Origin: Hyphomicrobiales bacterium
Lineage (GTDB): Bacteria > Pseudomonadota > Alphaproteobacteria > Rhizobiales > Rhizobiaceae
Direction: 5' to 3'
DNA length: 64,000 nt
NCBI GenBank assembly: GCA_900472395.1
Contig: UCHV01000039.1
Span: forward strand, 362-64,361
Both the position numbers and the translations under genes were made by a program. This document shows positions 1 to 7,989 of the stretch, piece by piece. Positions within the stretch are counted from its first letter, which is position 1. Every line of letters starts with the position of its first letter. The notes under the pieces are model-generated. The model worked only from the letters and a program-made list of their open reading frames with translations, was not told where the DNA came from and made no database searches.

Positions 1-68
1 TCCGGTTTTTATGGGGCAACTCCATGTTCTCCTCCAACGGCAACGGGTCGTCAACATGGAGCAGAACA

Positions 69-821
69 ATGACCGGTAAGTTTGAAAACAAAGTCATCGT
101 CGTCACCGGCGGAACAAGTGGTATCGGCCTCTCAACCGCAAAGGCCTTCTCCGGCGAAGGCGCCTTCGTCTTCATCACCGGCCGCCGCAAGGAAGCACTC
201 GACGCCGCCGTGAGGGAGATTGGCGGACGCGTAACCGGCGTGCAGGCCGATATGAGCAAGCTTTCGGATATCGACCGCCTCTATGACGCCGTACAGCAGC
301 GGCACGCCCAGATCGACGTCCTCTTTGCCAACGCCGGCGGCGGCGAGATGGCGGTCCTCGGAGCGATCACGGAAGAGCATTTCCAAAAGACATTCGACAC
401 CAATGTCAAAGGCACGCTCTTTACCGTCCAGAAGGCGCTACCACTCCTGCGCGACGGTGCGTCGATCATCCTCACCTCGTCGACGACCAGCATTTCTGGG
501 ACGCCGGCCTTTAGCGTCTATTCGGCAACGAAGGCGGCGGTGCGGAATTTTGCCCGCAACTGGATTCTCGACCTCAAGGACCGCCATATCCGCGTCAACG
601 CTGTCAGCCCTGGCGTCACCGATACGGCCGGTCTCAACGAGCTGTTCGGCAATGGTGAGAGCGCCGAGAACACCAAGGCCTATCTCGCCAGCCTCATTCC
701 CGCCGGCCGGGTCGGCCGGCCTGAAGAGATCGCAAAGGCCGTGCTCTTCCTCTCCTCAGACGAGGCTTCCTTCGTCAACGGCGTTGAACTCTTCGTCGAT
801 GGCGGCCAGGCGCAGATCTGA
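69..821 (+). CDS. SDR-family NAD(P)-dependent oxidoreductase
   Basis: This is a classical short-chain dehydrogenase/reductase of 250 residues. The cofactor motif TGGTSGIG lies at residues 13-20, an NAG element follows the central strands, and the catalytic Ser and YSATK motif are present. It ends in the usual VDGG region. I chose the ATG at 69 because GGAG sits 7 bases before it, whereas the longer frame from 24 adds only a low-complexity leader. The next gene is a SnoaL-like frame about 30 bases downstream, so the two probably formed an operon. The substrate cannot be read from sequence. It resembles the SDR at 42499-43224 in its C-terminus. Confidence 0.9.
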   Translation: MTGKFENKVIVVTGGTSGIGLSTAKAFSGEGAFVFITGRRKEALDAAVREIGGRVTGVQADMSKLSDIDRLYDAVQQRHAQIDVLFANAGGGEMAVLGAITEEHFQKTFDTNVKGTLFTVQKALPLLRDGASIILTSSTTSISGTPAFSVYSATKAAVRNFARNWILDLKDRHIRVNAVSPGVTDTAGLNELFGNGESAENTKAYLASLIPAGRVGRPEEIAKAVLFLSSDEASFVNGVELFVDGGQAQI

Positions 822-848
822 TCTCCCTTGATTGAAAGGTAAACCACG

Positions 849-1238
849 ATGGCCGACATCGCCACATTGCTGGAGCGAAACCTTCAACAGATTTTCGGGG
901 AGGGCGACAACGCCCTTCGCCACAAGGTCGCCGGCGAGATTTTCCAGGAAGACGCAATCTTTGTGGAACCTCATGGAATCTATCGCGGTCGTGACGAGAT
1001 TGTCCGCATTGCCAGTGTCATCCGGGCCATGCAACCAACCTTTCGTTACACCACGTCCGCTGCAGCGGACGTGCTCCACGACCAGGCCGGACGGGTCAAA
1101 TGGGTGGCGGGCGAACCTGGCGAGACGCCTGCCTACGCCGGGACCGACGTCGTCACCGCAAGGGACGGATAGATCGCCGCGGTCTATCTATTCTTTGACG
1201 GTAAGCCCGATCCGACAAATTCGCCGATCCTCCTCTGA
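849..1238 (+). pseudogene. SnoaL/NTF2-like protein, interrupted by in-frame TAG
   Basis: The frame encodes a small alpha+beta-barrel protein of the SnoaL/NTF2-like superfamily, which often accompanies SDR genes. It stops at a TAG at 1170-1172 after residue 107. The same frame then continues for 21 codons, reading IAAVYLFFDG and onward, which looks like the missing last strand of the fold, before a TGA at 1236. A basic residue would be expected at the stop. The gene is either inactivated by one nonsense change or misread at this base. The function of the intact protein is unknown. Confidence 0.7.
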
Positions 1239-1292
1239 TCTCCAAGATGGAACAAGTTCTGGCGCTCAGATCAAGCGTCGAGCAAAACATGA

Positions 1293-1331
1293 GGGAGCAA
1301 GCTCCCGAGCGGGTTCGGACCCCCGACCCGC
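1293..1331. terminator. Two adjacent strong hairpins
   Basis: Two inverted repeats lie back to back. GGGAGC/GCTCCC has a 2-base loop, and GCGGGTTCGG/CCGACCCGC has a 4-base loop with one bulge. They sit between the end of the SnoaL-like frame and the end of the dead VapC gene, as a bidirectional terminator would, but neither is followed by a clear T-run. Confidence 0.35.
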
Positions 1332-1379
1332 AGTTTCTAGATTTCTCAACTCGATTGATCAGTCTTGAAGAAACCGGGA

Positions 1380-1804
1380 GATCTACAGCGACGTTCAAAG
1401 GTTCGAAGTGCTGCATGTTCTCGGTAATTACCGTCAGATCGTATGCTCGAGCTGTCGCAGCAATGATGATATCGCCAAGGCCCGGGTTCTGGCCTCGTCC
1501 TTTGGCTTCATCCTCCATAGATCCAGCGATGCGAGCGACAACAGTATCCATCTGCAAGATACGATCATCAAAAGTACTAGTGATAAAATCCAGCCAGAGC
1601 GAAAGCCGTTTTGCTTTTTCAGGGCCACCACGGCGATTTGAGTGATCGTAGACCCCTCTCAATCTCAGCAATTGTCATTACGGACAAGAACAGCACGTCC
1701 GCCAAACCTTGTTGGTGAAACTACTGGCGAACTTCAGCCGAGGGAGAGACCTTATCAGGCGCAAATTTGCTGATGATATTCGTATCGAGCAGATAACCGT
1801 TCAC
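1380..1804 (-). pseudogene. VapC-like PIN-domain toxin, nonsense and frameshift
   Basis: On the minus strand a GTG start gives YLLDTNIISKFAPDK, the acidic N-terminal motif of PIN-domain RNases in the VapC/FitB group. The later reading LGDIIIAATARAYDLTVIT is the conserved C-terminal PIN core. The frame is broken twice. A TAG on the minus strand at 1723-1721 follows VRQ, where Trp is usual, and a one-base frameshift lies near 1655 in the EIERG motif. The GTG overlaps the stop of the antitoxin remnant in the GTGA arrangement typical of vapBC operons. The toxin should be inactive. Confidence 0.8.
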
Positions 1805-1893
1805 AGATCTACATCGCGCATTTTGGAATGATCACGCTCGAAATCTGCTCCACCCGGAAAGGTCAACAAGAAGTCACCAAAGTTTGCACGAGG
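1801..1893 (-). pseudogene. VapB/Phd-type antitoxin, C-terminal fragment
   Basis: Directly upstream of the VapC remnant the minus strand reads RPRANFGDFLLTFPGG and then ERDHSKMRDVDL before TGA. This is the toxin-binding tail of VapB-type antitoxins paired with PIN toxins. The N-terminal DNA-binding part is missing. The sequence changes at about 1893-1904 into the divergently read DUF1028 gene, so a deletion or recombination joined two truncated genes here. Confidence 0.7.
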
Positions 1894-1903
1894 CCTATTC
1901 AGT

Positions 1904-2470
1904 GCAGTTGCCACGCAAAACGTGACCAACCCCGCACTTGGTCCAATAATGCTGGACGAACTCGCAAAGGGAGCGAATGCTGCGGATGCCGTTGCGGTAG
2001 CACGCCAAAGCGACGGTTTTCCGGATTATCGCCAGTTATTGGCGATTGACGCTGCGGGAAACACCGCCATTCACTCCGGCCCCAAGGCGCTTGGAATTTG
2101 GACTTCGGCAACTGGACGCCAATGCGTTGCTGCCGGCAACCTCTTGGCAAATGATGGTGTGCCACAAGCAATGATCGACGTATTCGAAGCGACCACGGGG
2201 CCTCTTGGGGACCGGCTTGTCGCCGCCGCACTTAAGGCGGCAGTCGATGCCCCTGGTGAAGCCGGCCCTGTTCGTTCGGCCGGCCTGCTGATCGTCGACA
2301 ATCAAGCGTGGCCCTATGCCGAACTGGGGATCGACTGGCTGCACGATGGGTGCCCGATCGCAGCGGTGGTGCACGCATGGGGCGTCTACAAGCCACAAGC
2401 AGCCGATTACGTCACACGCGCCCTTAACTCATTTGCTGCACCGTCATATGGCGTTCCCGGCGACGAGTAA
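1904..2470 (+). pseudogene. DUF1028 family protein, N-terminally truncated
   Basis: The frame begins abruptly with AVATQNVTNPALGP, which in DUF1028 proteins lies about 40-45 residues from the N-terminus, and then runs unbroken to the natural end. DUF1028 proteins are Ntn-hydrolase-like and often sit near amino-acid or peptide catabolism genes. Their catalytic N-terminal segment would be in the missing part. A GTG at 1922 could start a short product, but no convincing Shine-Dalgarno is seen. The missing 5' end coincides with the antitoxin fragment junction. Confidence 0.7.
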
Positions 2471-2820
2471 TCTCAAGAAATGCGGCGTTCCGAGCAGCGG
2501 GTGGCTGAACGAGGACCTTCGGCTTCAATACGCACCTGATGAGATCTGAACGCTTGACGCACCCGTTTCGTGCAACTTCTATCATCCTTGGAGTTAGGAC
2601 CAGGCACGACCCATCAATCCGTTGCTCGCGGCAACTAATGTCGCAATCTACTACCTCCTAACATTGTATAGACGAATTTCGTCAACGAAAACGGCTTTCA
2701 TGGCCACATCGCGCGTGGAACACGAGCCAGCATCATGTTGGGGATGCCGAGCTAGCTCTGGCATGCCCGATTTAGTCATGTTGAACGTTTTACCAACAAG
2801 TCAGCGACAGCGAATGACCC
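2471..2820. other. Intergenic stretch, no gene recognised
   Basis: No frame here shows a recognisable family, a good ribosome binding site or consistent codon use. Short open stretches on the plus strand could be decayed coding DNA, but I cannot assign them. Confidence 0.4.
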
Positions 2821-4383
2821 TCAGGGTACGCGCGATTTGAAGTAGCCCATCTTCCGCCAATGCTTTATCGCGAAGCCATCATCGGCAACACGCTCTCCTC
2901 GCAACAGCGCTCTGTTAGCAAGTTCAAGATTTCGTTTGGCCGCTCCAAACATGCTCAGAGATGTGTCGAGAGCATCACCTCCAGCAAGCCATGGGTATGT
3001 GTATTCCTCTTCTTCGAGGTCATCCATGTGTTTTATCGAGACGCATTCCGAGCCATCGGCCATTTTGACGATCTCGAAGAACACGAGCTCGGAGTCATCC
3101 TCACTAGCCGTTACGCGTAACATCGGCGTATCGCCCGGCCTGGCTTCGGCTTGTCGAAAAGAACAGTAGAGGCTCCCCACCCACAATCCGTTTCGGTCGT
3201 CGTCGTAGAAGTCGTGATAAGGTTCAGCTAACGGCAAAGCCAGTAGTTCACGCAGAGTGCCAGGGTTTAGGTCTTTGCGGACACGCCGACGGTTGACAAA
3301 CGATTGCATTGCGGCATCCCATCCACGTCGCAGAAGGTCTGCGACTTCTGCCGGAGCAGAGGTGTCAAGATAAGACCATGCCCCCTCTTCCTCCACGTTC
3401 CGCCAGAGCTTGATAAGATGCTGTTCGCGCGGTCGGCCAATGAGCGATTTGATCGTCGCAGTCACGCGCCCAAGAAAGGTCGGAGGCCTGTTGAACAGTC
3501 CAACAAGCACTGCGATCTTCTCATCGAGCTGGAAATAGAGCTTCCTTTCCGGCGCATTCTTGTTGTCGGGAAGCAGCGTCAGCCGGATGAACAGGTCGGC
3601 CGACCAGAACTCGATGCTGCCAAGCGCATCATCGTTACCGCCTGCGACAAGATTATCCGCCGCCGCCACAAGCCGGATGTTATCGGGGTTTACGTTGTGA
3701 ACTCGGAAGATGTCGTGGACGGCGCTACCGCTTTCGTCGGGCCGTGGAGCCGGGATGACATCTTGTCCTGCTCGCACGGCTGCCAAAATCTCGTCTCTCG
3801 CCAGCGGCGCGGAGTCATCGGTGATGAAGGCGCTGTCAATGAAATCTCCGAGGGCATCTGGATCGTCCAGCCGCCAGCCCTCGTCGCCTTCGCGGTCGAA
3901 AATCCAGCGTTCAAAGTTCCTCTCACCACCGATCGAAAAGCCATACTGTTCTGTCGAAAGGAACAGGCGCGCACTGGCATCGCATTTGACGATCAGATCG
4001 CCGTGATTGTAATCGCCCCAAAACAGGTCATGGACAACAAAGTTGTTAGAAACATAGATCTGCTGGCCGCCCACGACCGCATTCTTGCACGTAAGGTTGC
4101 CATCAACGATCAGTCCAGAGGCGCCGTCCGTATCGTCGTTACCGATCGTTCCTTCGACAGTCAGTGAGCCGCGAATGAAGATCAGAAATACATGGTCGCC
4201 GGTTCCGAGCGGGTCATCGAGATTAAGATCGGCGAGGCGGTGGTCACCTTCGAGCATGAGCACAGTTTCACTCTCAAACTCCCTTCCGGCGCGCTCGCTC
4301 TTAATCGCCCAGCAATCTTGCGGCAGCAGATGCCTCACCTCGGAGAACTGGACCCGTGTCGCGATACCCAGAATGCTTGCCAC
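2821..4383 (-). CDS. Orphan 520-residue protein with beta-helix-like N-terminal half
   Basis: I do not recognise a named family. The protein is acidic and has no signal peptide or membrane segment. Residues of about 65-160 alternate short strands and Gly/Asn/Asp turns (for example FIRGSLTVEGTIGND, GLIVDGNLTCKNAVV). This pattern resembles right-handed beta-helix or polymer-forming repeats. The C-terminal half is mixed, with an acidic DDLEEEEYTYPWL patch near residue 465. Proteins of this general look occur as orphan immunity-like genes near polymorphic toxins, but no toxin is visible here, so that is only a guess. It stands alone between decayed genes. Confidence 0.6.
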   Translation of the reverse strand: MASILGIATRVQFSEVRHLLPQDCWAIKSERAGREFESETVLMLEGDHRLADLNLDDPLGTGDHVFLIFIRGSLTVEGTIGNDDTDGASGLIVDGNLTCKNAVVGGQQIYVSNNFVVHDLFWGDYNHGDLIVKCDASARLFLSTEQYGFSIGGERNFERWIFDREGDEGWRLDDPDALGDFIDSAFITDDSAPLARDEILAAVRAGQDVIPAPRPDESGSAVHDIFRVHNVNPDNIRLVAAADNLVAGGNDDALGSIEFWSADLFIRLTLLPDNKNAPERKLYFQLDEKIAVLVGLFNRPPTFLGRVTATIKSLIGRPREQHLIKLWRNVEEEGAWSYLDTSAPAEVADLLRRGWDAAMQSFVNRRRVRKDLNPGTLRELLALPLAEPYHDFYDDDRNGLWVGSLYCSFRQAEARPGDTPMLRVTASEDDSELVFFEIVKMADGSECVSIKHMDDLEEEEYTYPWLAGGDALDTSLSMFGAAKRNLELANRALLRGERVADDGFAIKHWRKMGYFKSRVP

Positions 4384-4597
4384 CGATCAACCATCTCTTG
4401 AGGAACCCGCCTGCTACGTATGGCGGCGTTGAGAGGTGGAAAGTGCCGACGACGGATCAGGCCCGTGGTCTATGCCACTTGTTGGCATGGTGCGGCGCGA
4501 TTGCAACAAACGTTCAGCCTCCAGCAAGTTGATCCACCGACCACCCAAACCGGCTCGCGTGGACGTAGGCCGACACGACTGGCAACCAGCAGCGGTC

Positions 4598-4756
4598 AAC
4601 TGCTTGACGGCCGCATCAAGCTTCGTCCTATCACGGCCGTTCAGCACCACTTCGGCGCCATGCTCAGCAAGTCCTTCCGCAAGCGCAAAACCGATGATCT
4701 GCGGAGAGCCCGCCGCGAGAGTTCGAAGGCCCGAAAGATCAAAAAGTTTGAAAACC
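4598..4756 (-). pseudogene. SDR N-terminal fragment (gluconate 5-dehydrogenase-like)
   Basis: Just downstream of the aldolase gene the minus strand reads LFDLSGLRTLAAGSP, then GFALAEGLAEHGAEVVLNGR and DRTKLDAAVKQL. This is the first 50-60 residues of an SDR related to gluconate 5-dehydrogenases. The glycine-rich cofactor loop is already altered, there is no clear start codon, and the similarity stops abruptly. It is probably the broken last gene of the catabolic operon that starts at hyuA. Confidence 0.6.
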
Positions 4757-4768
4757 TTGCTATCTTCC

Positions 4769-5467
4769 TCAAGCCAGCGCGTTTTTCACCGCCGCGAGAC
4801 CGCGACGCAGGAACGGGTCCGAATGCACGTAGAAGAACTGCACGCCCTTGCCACGCCAATGCGGAATCTCATCGAGTGTGGCGAGCGTTCCGGCAAACTT
4901 CCCCGCCGCACGGATCTTGTCCACGGCAACCGCCACCTTTTCCATAACATCGTCCGGGCGCGGTTCGCCGAAGGGCGGCGCCGGCGGATATCCCATGTCC
5001 TGTGACAGATCGCCGGGACCGATGAAAAACACATCGATGCCTTCGACCTTCAGCATTTCTTCGAGTTCATCGATCGCATCGACGGTTTCGATCATGGCGA
5101 TCACAAGGCGTTTCTCGTAATCGGAAGGAATGGCGTAGCGAACAGCATCCACGATCGCGCGAGCTTGCTGCGCGTTGCCGATCATCGGCACCATGATGCC
5201 ATCCGCGCCTGCATTCAGAAAACGGATGATCAGCGGCCGTTCGTGCGAATGCGGACGGACGATGGCGGCGCCACCCGCGCCCCTGACGATCTGCGCGGTT
5301 TCGCGCACATCCTCAAAACTCCAAGTACCGTGCTCGCAGTCGACGAAGACCGCATCCGCGCCCAGTTCCACCAGACGCGCAGAAATTCCTGAATGCGTAT
5401 GATGCGGCGTGAACATGCTGATGGCTTCACCCGCGGCAAGACGAGCGCGCAGTTTTGCTCCGTTCAT
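4769..5467 (-). CDS. HpcH/HpaI-type aldolase
   Basis: This 232-residue protein belongs to the HpcH/HpaI aldolase family, which cleaves 2-oxo-4-hydroxy acids to pyruvate or related oxo acids plus an aldehyde using a divalent metal. The typical motifs are present: VFVDCEHG near residue 40, GADGIMVPMI near 90 with the ligand region following, and FIGPGDLSQDMG near 150. It starts 14 bases after the SDR gene in an operon with HyuB and HyuA. It may cleave the carbon skeleton released from the hydantoin- or lactam-like substrate. That role is inferred from context. Confidence 0.88.
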   Translation of the reverse strand: MNGAKLRARLAAGEAISMFTPHHTHSGISARLVELGADAVFVDCEHGTWSFEDVRETAQIVRGAGGAAIVRPHSHERPLIIRFLNAGADGIMVPMIGNAQQARAIVDAVRYAIPSDYEKRLVIAMIETVDAIDELEEMLKVEGIDVFFIGPGDLSQDMGYPPAPPFGEPRPDDVMEKVAVAVDKIRAAGKFAGTLATLDEIPHWRGKGVQFFYVHSDPFLRRGLAAVKNALA

Positions 5468-5481
5468 GACACTTCTCTCCC

Positions 5482-6291
5482 TTATTTCTTGCTTGGCATG
5501 TCCGGCGTATCGGCCGGAGCCCCGACCCAGCGCGCCATCTCGATATCGGCGGACGTGTCACGCATATGAACCGGGCAGATATGCAGTTCAGGAATAACCG
5601 CGCTTTTGCCCAGACTCGCACACAAGGCAATCGCACGAGCAACTTCGTGCGGATCCATCATCACCGCGCGCTCTTCCTTCAAGGGCGGTCGCGCGCGGTT
5701 GTCCATGATTGGCGTATCGGTCTCGCCCGGCAGGATGGTCGTCGCGCGGATACCCTGATTTCGGTAGGTGTTGTGGAGGAAGGACATGAAGTTCTTCACG
5801 CCCGCCTTGGCAGCACCATAGGCGACGCCACCCAGCAGGTTGGGATTGACGACCGCCAGAGACGAAACCGTAATGATGGTTCCCTCATTTCTCGCTATCA
5901 TGTCGGGCAGAACGGCCTGGGTCAGATTGAAGACCGCCGTCAGATTGACATTAATCGTCGAGTTCCACTCTTCCTCGCTGATGAAGCGGGCATTGAGAAC
6001 CTTGCTGGCGCTGCCGGCATTATTGACCAGGATATCAACCGGGCCGACGCCGTCTTTCACCCACTTGATCGATTCGAAGATTTCCGAGCGAGACTCGATG
6101 TCCAGCGCACGGACGAAGGCCTTGCCCTTCTTCTTTTTCTCGATCAGGGCCGCCACTTCACGCAGAGGCTCCAACCGGCGGCCGGTCAGAATGACGGTTG
6201 CGCCCTCACTGGCGAGAAGAAGGGCCGTTTCCCGACCGATGCCGGAGCCGGCACCGGTGACAAGTGCGATCTTTCCGTTGAGCAAACCCAT
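5482..6291 (-). CDS. SDR-family oxidoreductase
   Basis: This 269-residue SDR has TGAGSGIG at residues 12-19, NNAGSAS in the middle, an SS-x(11)-YGAAK catalytic set and PGETDTP after it. It lies between hyuB and the aldolase gene with gaps of 9 and 14 bases, so it is translated from the same message. In this setting it would reduce or oxidise a hydroxy or oxo intermediate of the pathway. The substrate is unknown. Confidence 0.88.
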   Translation of the reverse strand: MGLLNGKIALVTGAGSGIGRETALLLASEGATVILTGRRLEPLREVAALIEKKKKGKAFVRALDIESRSEIFESIKWVKDGVGPVDILVNNAGSASKVLNARFISEEEWNSTINVNLTAVFNLTQAVLPDMIARNEGTIITVSSLAVVNPNLLGGVAYGAAKAGVKNFMSFLHNTYRNQGIRATTILPGETDTPIMDNRARPPLKEERAVMMDPHEVARAIALCASLGKSAVIPELHICPVHMRDTSADIEMARWVGAPADTPDMPSKK

Positions 6292-6300
6292 GACTGTTTC

Positions 6301-7977
6301 CTATTCCGCTGCGACCGGGATCGGGCCAGTATAGCCATAGACCTCTTTCGCAGACGACGGCGTGATGAGGTTGTCTGCAAGATCCTGCTCTATGAGCATG
6401 GACGAGCGTTCGCTTGCGCGTCCCCATCCGCCGCCGCCGGGCGTTTCAACTTCCAGCCGCTCTCCGGTCTTGAGGACGATCTTGCCCTTCGGAAAATGCG
6501 GATTGCCTTCTTTCAAAACCTTGCCGACGGTTCCACTTTGCCCCTCAACGACGCCGAAGCAGGGATGGCGAACGCGCTCGGAAGCGAGATAGATGTTCAT
6601 CGGATTGTTCCCGAGATTGCGAAGAACGACGCGCTGGCCAAGACCACCGCGATGTTTGCCGGCGCCGCCGGAATCCGCGATCAGTTCCTTGCGCTCGGTC
6701 AGAACAGGCACGGCAACCTCGAACATCTCGACAGCAGTCACCTTGCAGTTCGAAGGGAAGCTGAGCGTATCCAGGCCGTCGAACTCGGCGCGAGCGCCCT
6801 GACCGCCGTGAAAATTCTGGACGGATGCATATTGCGAGCCGTCGTTTCGCTGGCCGACGCAGTTGGCCGCCCAGATCGGCGCTCCGCCGCTATCACCCAG
6901 AACCTTGTTCGGAACGATGCCCTCCAGAGCCCGGAAGATCAGGGACGGGATGACGTGACCGATCAGGTTGCGGGAATTGCCCGCGGTCCATTCCTGCGGA
7001 TTGAGGATGCAGCCGAGCGGGGCTTCATCGGTAATCGGAATGATGCAGCCTTCGTTATTCGGCGTTTCCGAGTCCAGCAGGCACTTCAATGCGTAGACCG
7101 AGTGAGCATAACGATAGTTGGTGCGGCAGTTGATCGAGTGGAGAACCTGATCGGACGTGCCGGTATAATCTACATGGATGGAGTCATCCTTGACTATGAC
7201 CGCCGCCTTGAGCGTGACGTCGACGTCGTAGCCGTCAAGCAACACCTCGGCGCTATAGGTGCCGTTCGGCCATTCCCGGATTGCCTTGCGGGTCTGCGCC
7301 TCGGAACGAGAGTGGATGGCCTGCGCCAATCCTTCGACGTCGTCGAGACCGTATTCGTCGAGAAACTTCACCAGTTCACGACCCATGACATTGTTGGCAG
7401 CGATCATCGATTCCAGGTCGCCGCGCACTTCGATCGGCATGCGAACAGAAGCTTCAATGATGTCGAACACATCCTCGTTCGGCACACCGGCCTTGAGGAG
7501 TTTGACGATCGGGAAGCGGATACCTTCAGCGAAGATGTCGCTTGCTTCCGAATGCAGCGGCGCACCACCGATATCGGGAAGATGGGCAATCGACCCCGCA
7601 TAGGCTACGACCTTGCCGTTCTTGAAGATCGGCGTGATCATCGTCACATCCGGCAGATGGCCGGTGCCGATTTCGGGGTCGTTGGTGGCAAGAACGTCAC
7701 CTTCGACCAGCTTTTCAGCCGGGAATTTCGGCAGGAAATATTTCTGGGCCGCAGCAGGAAGCGACGTGATGAAGACAGGGATGGACCAGGTGCATTGCGC
7801 AAGCGCCCGACCCTTGGCGTCCAGCAGAACGGTCACGTAGTCATGGTTTTCGCGCACGATCGGCGAGAAAGCCGTCTTTCCAAGAACGTTGTCGGCCTGG
7901 TCGGCGATGAAGATCAGGCGGTTCCACATGACCTGCAGGTTGATCGGATCGTTGAAATCGGTGGCGGGTTTCGACAT
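6301..7977 (-). CDS. hyuB: Hydantoinase B/oxoprolinase family subunit
   Basis: The 558-residue product matches the HyuB family, the partner subunit of ATP-dependent N-methylhydantoinase, 5-oxoprolinase and acetone-carboxylase-like enzymes. The start DPINLQVMWNRL, the NDPEIGTGHLPDV segment near residue 125, and DSGGAGKHRGG(L)GQ near 455 are family hallmarks. It begins 12 bases after hyuA. Together the two would make one soluble enzyme that opens an amide ring or carboxylates a small substrate at the cost of ATP. The exact substrate is not readable. Confidence 0.9.
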   Translation of the reverse strand: MSKPATDFNDPINLQVMWNRLIFIADQADNVLGKTAFSPIVRENHDYVTVLLDAKGRALAQCTWSIPVFITSLPAAAQKYFLPKFPAEKLVEGDVLATNDPEIGTGHLPDVTMITPIFKNGKVVAYAGSIAHLPDIGGAPLHSEASDIFAEGIRFPIVKLLKAGVPNEDVFDIIEASVRMPIEVRGDLESMIAANNVMGRELVKFLDEYGLDDVEGLAQAIHSRSEAQTRKAIREWPNGTYSAEVLLDGYDVDVTLKAAVIVKDDSIHVDYTGTSDQVLHSINCRTNYRYAHSVYALKCLLDSETPNNEGCIIPITDEAPLGCILNPQEWTAGNSRNLIGHVIPSLIFRALEGIVPNKVLGDSGGAPIWAANCVGQRNDGSQYASVQNFHGGQGARAEFDGLDTLSFPSNCKVTAVEMFEVAVPVLTERKELIADSGGAGKHRGGLGQRVVLRNLGNNPMNIYLASERVRHPCFGVVEGQSGTVGKVLKEGNPHFPKGKIVLKTGERLEVETPGGGGWGRASERSSMLIEQDLADNLITPSSAKEVYGYTGPIPVAAE

Positions 7978-7989
7978 CTGGATGTCCCC

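Noticed and set aside
3304..4167. A 287-codon plus-strand frame inside the orphan 520-residue gene
   Set aside because: The minus-strand frame is longer and covers a complete start-to-stop protein with consistent repeats. The plus-strand frame has no start signal.
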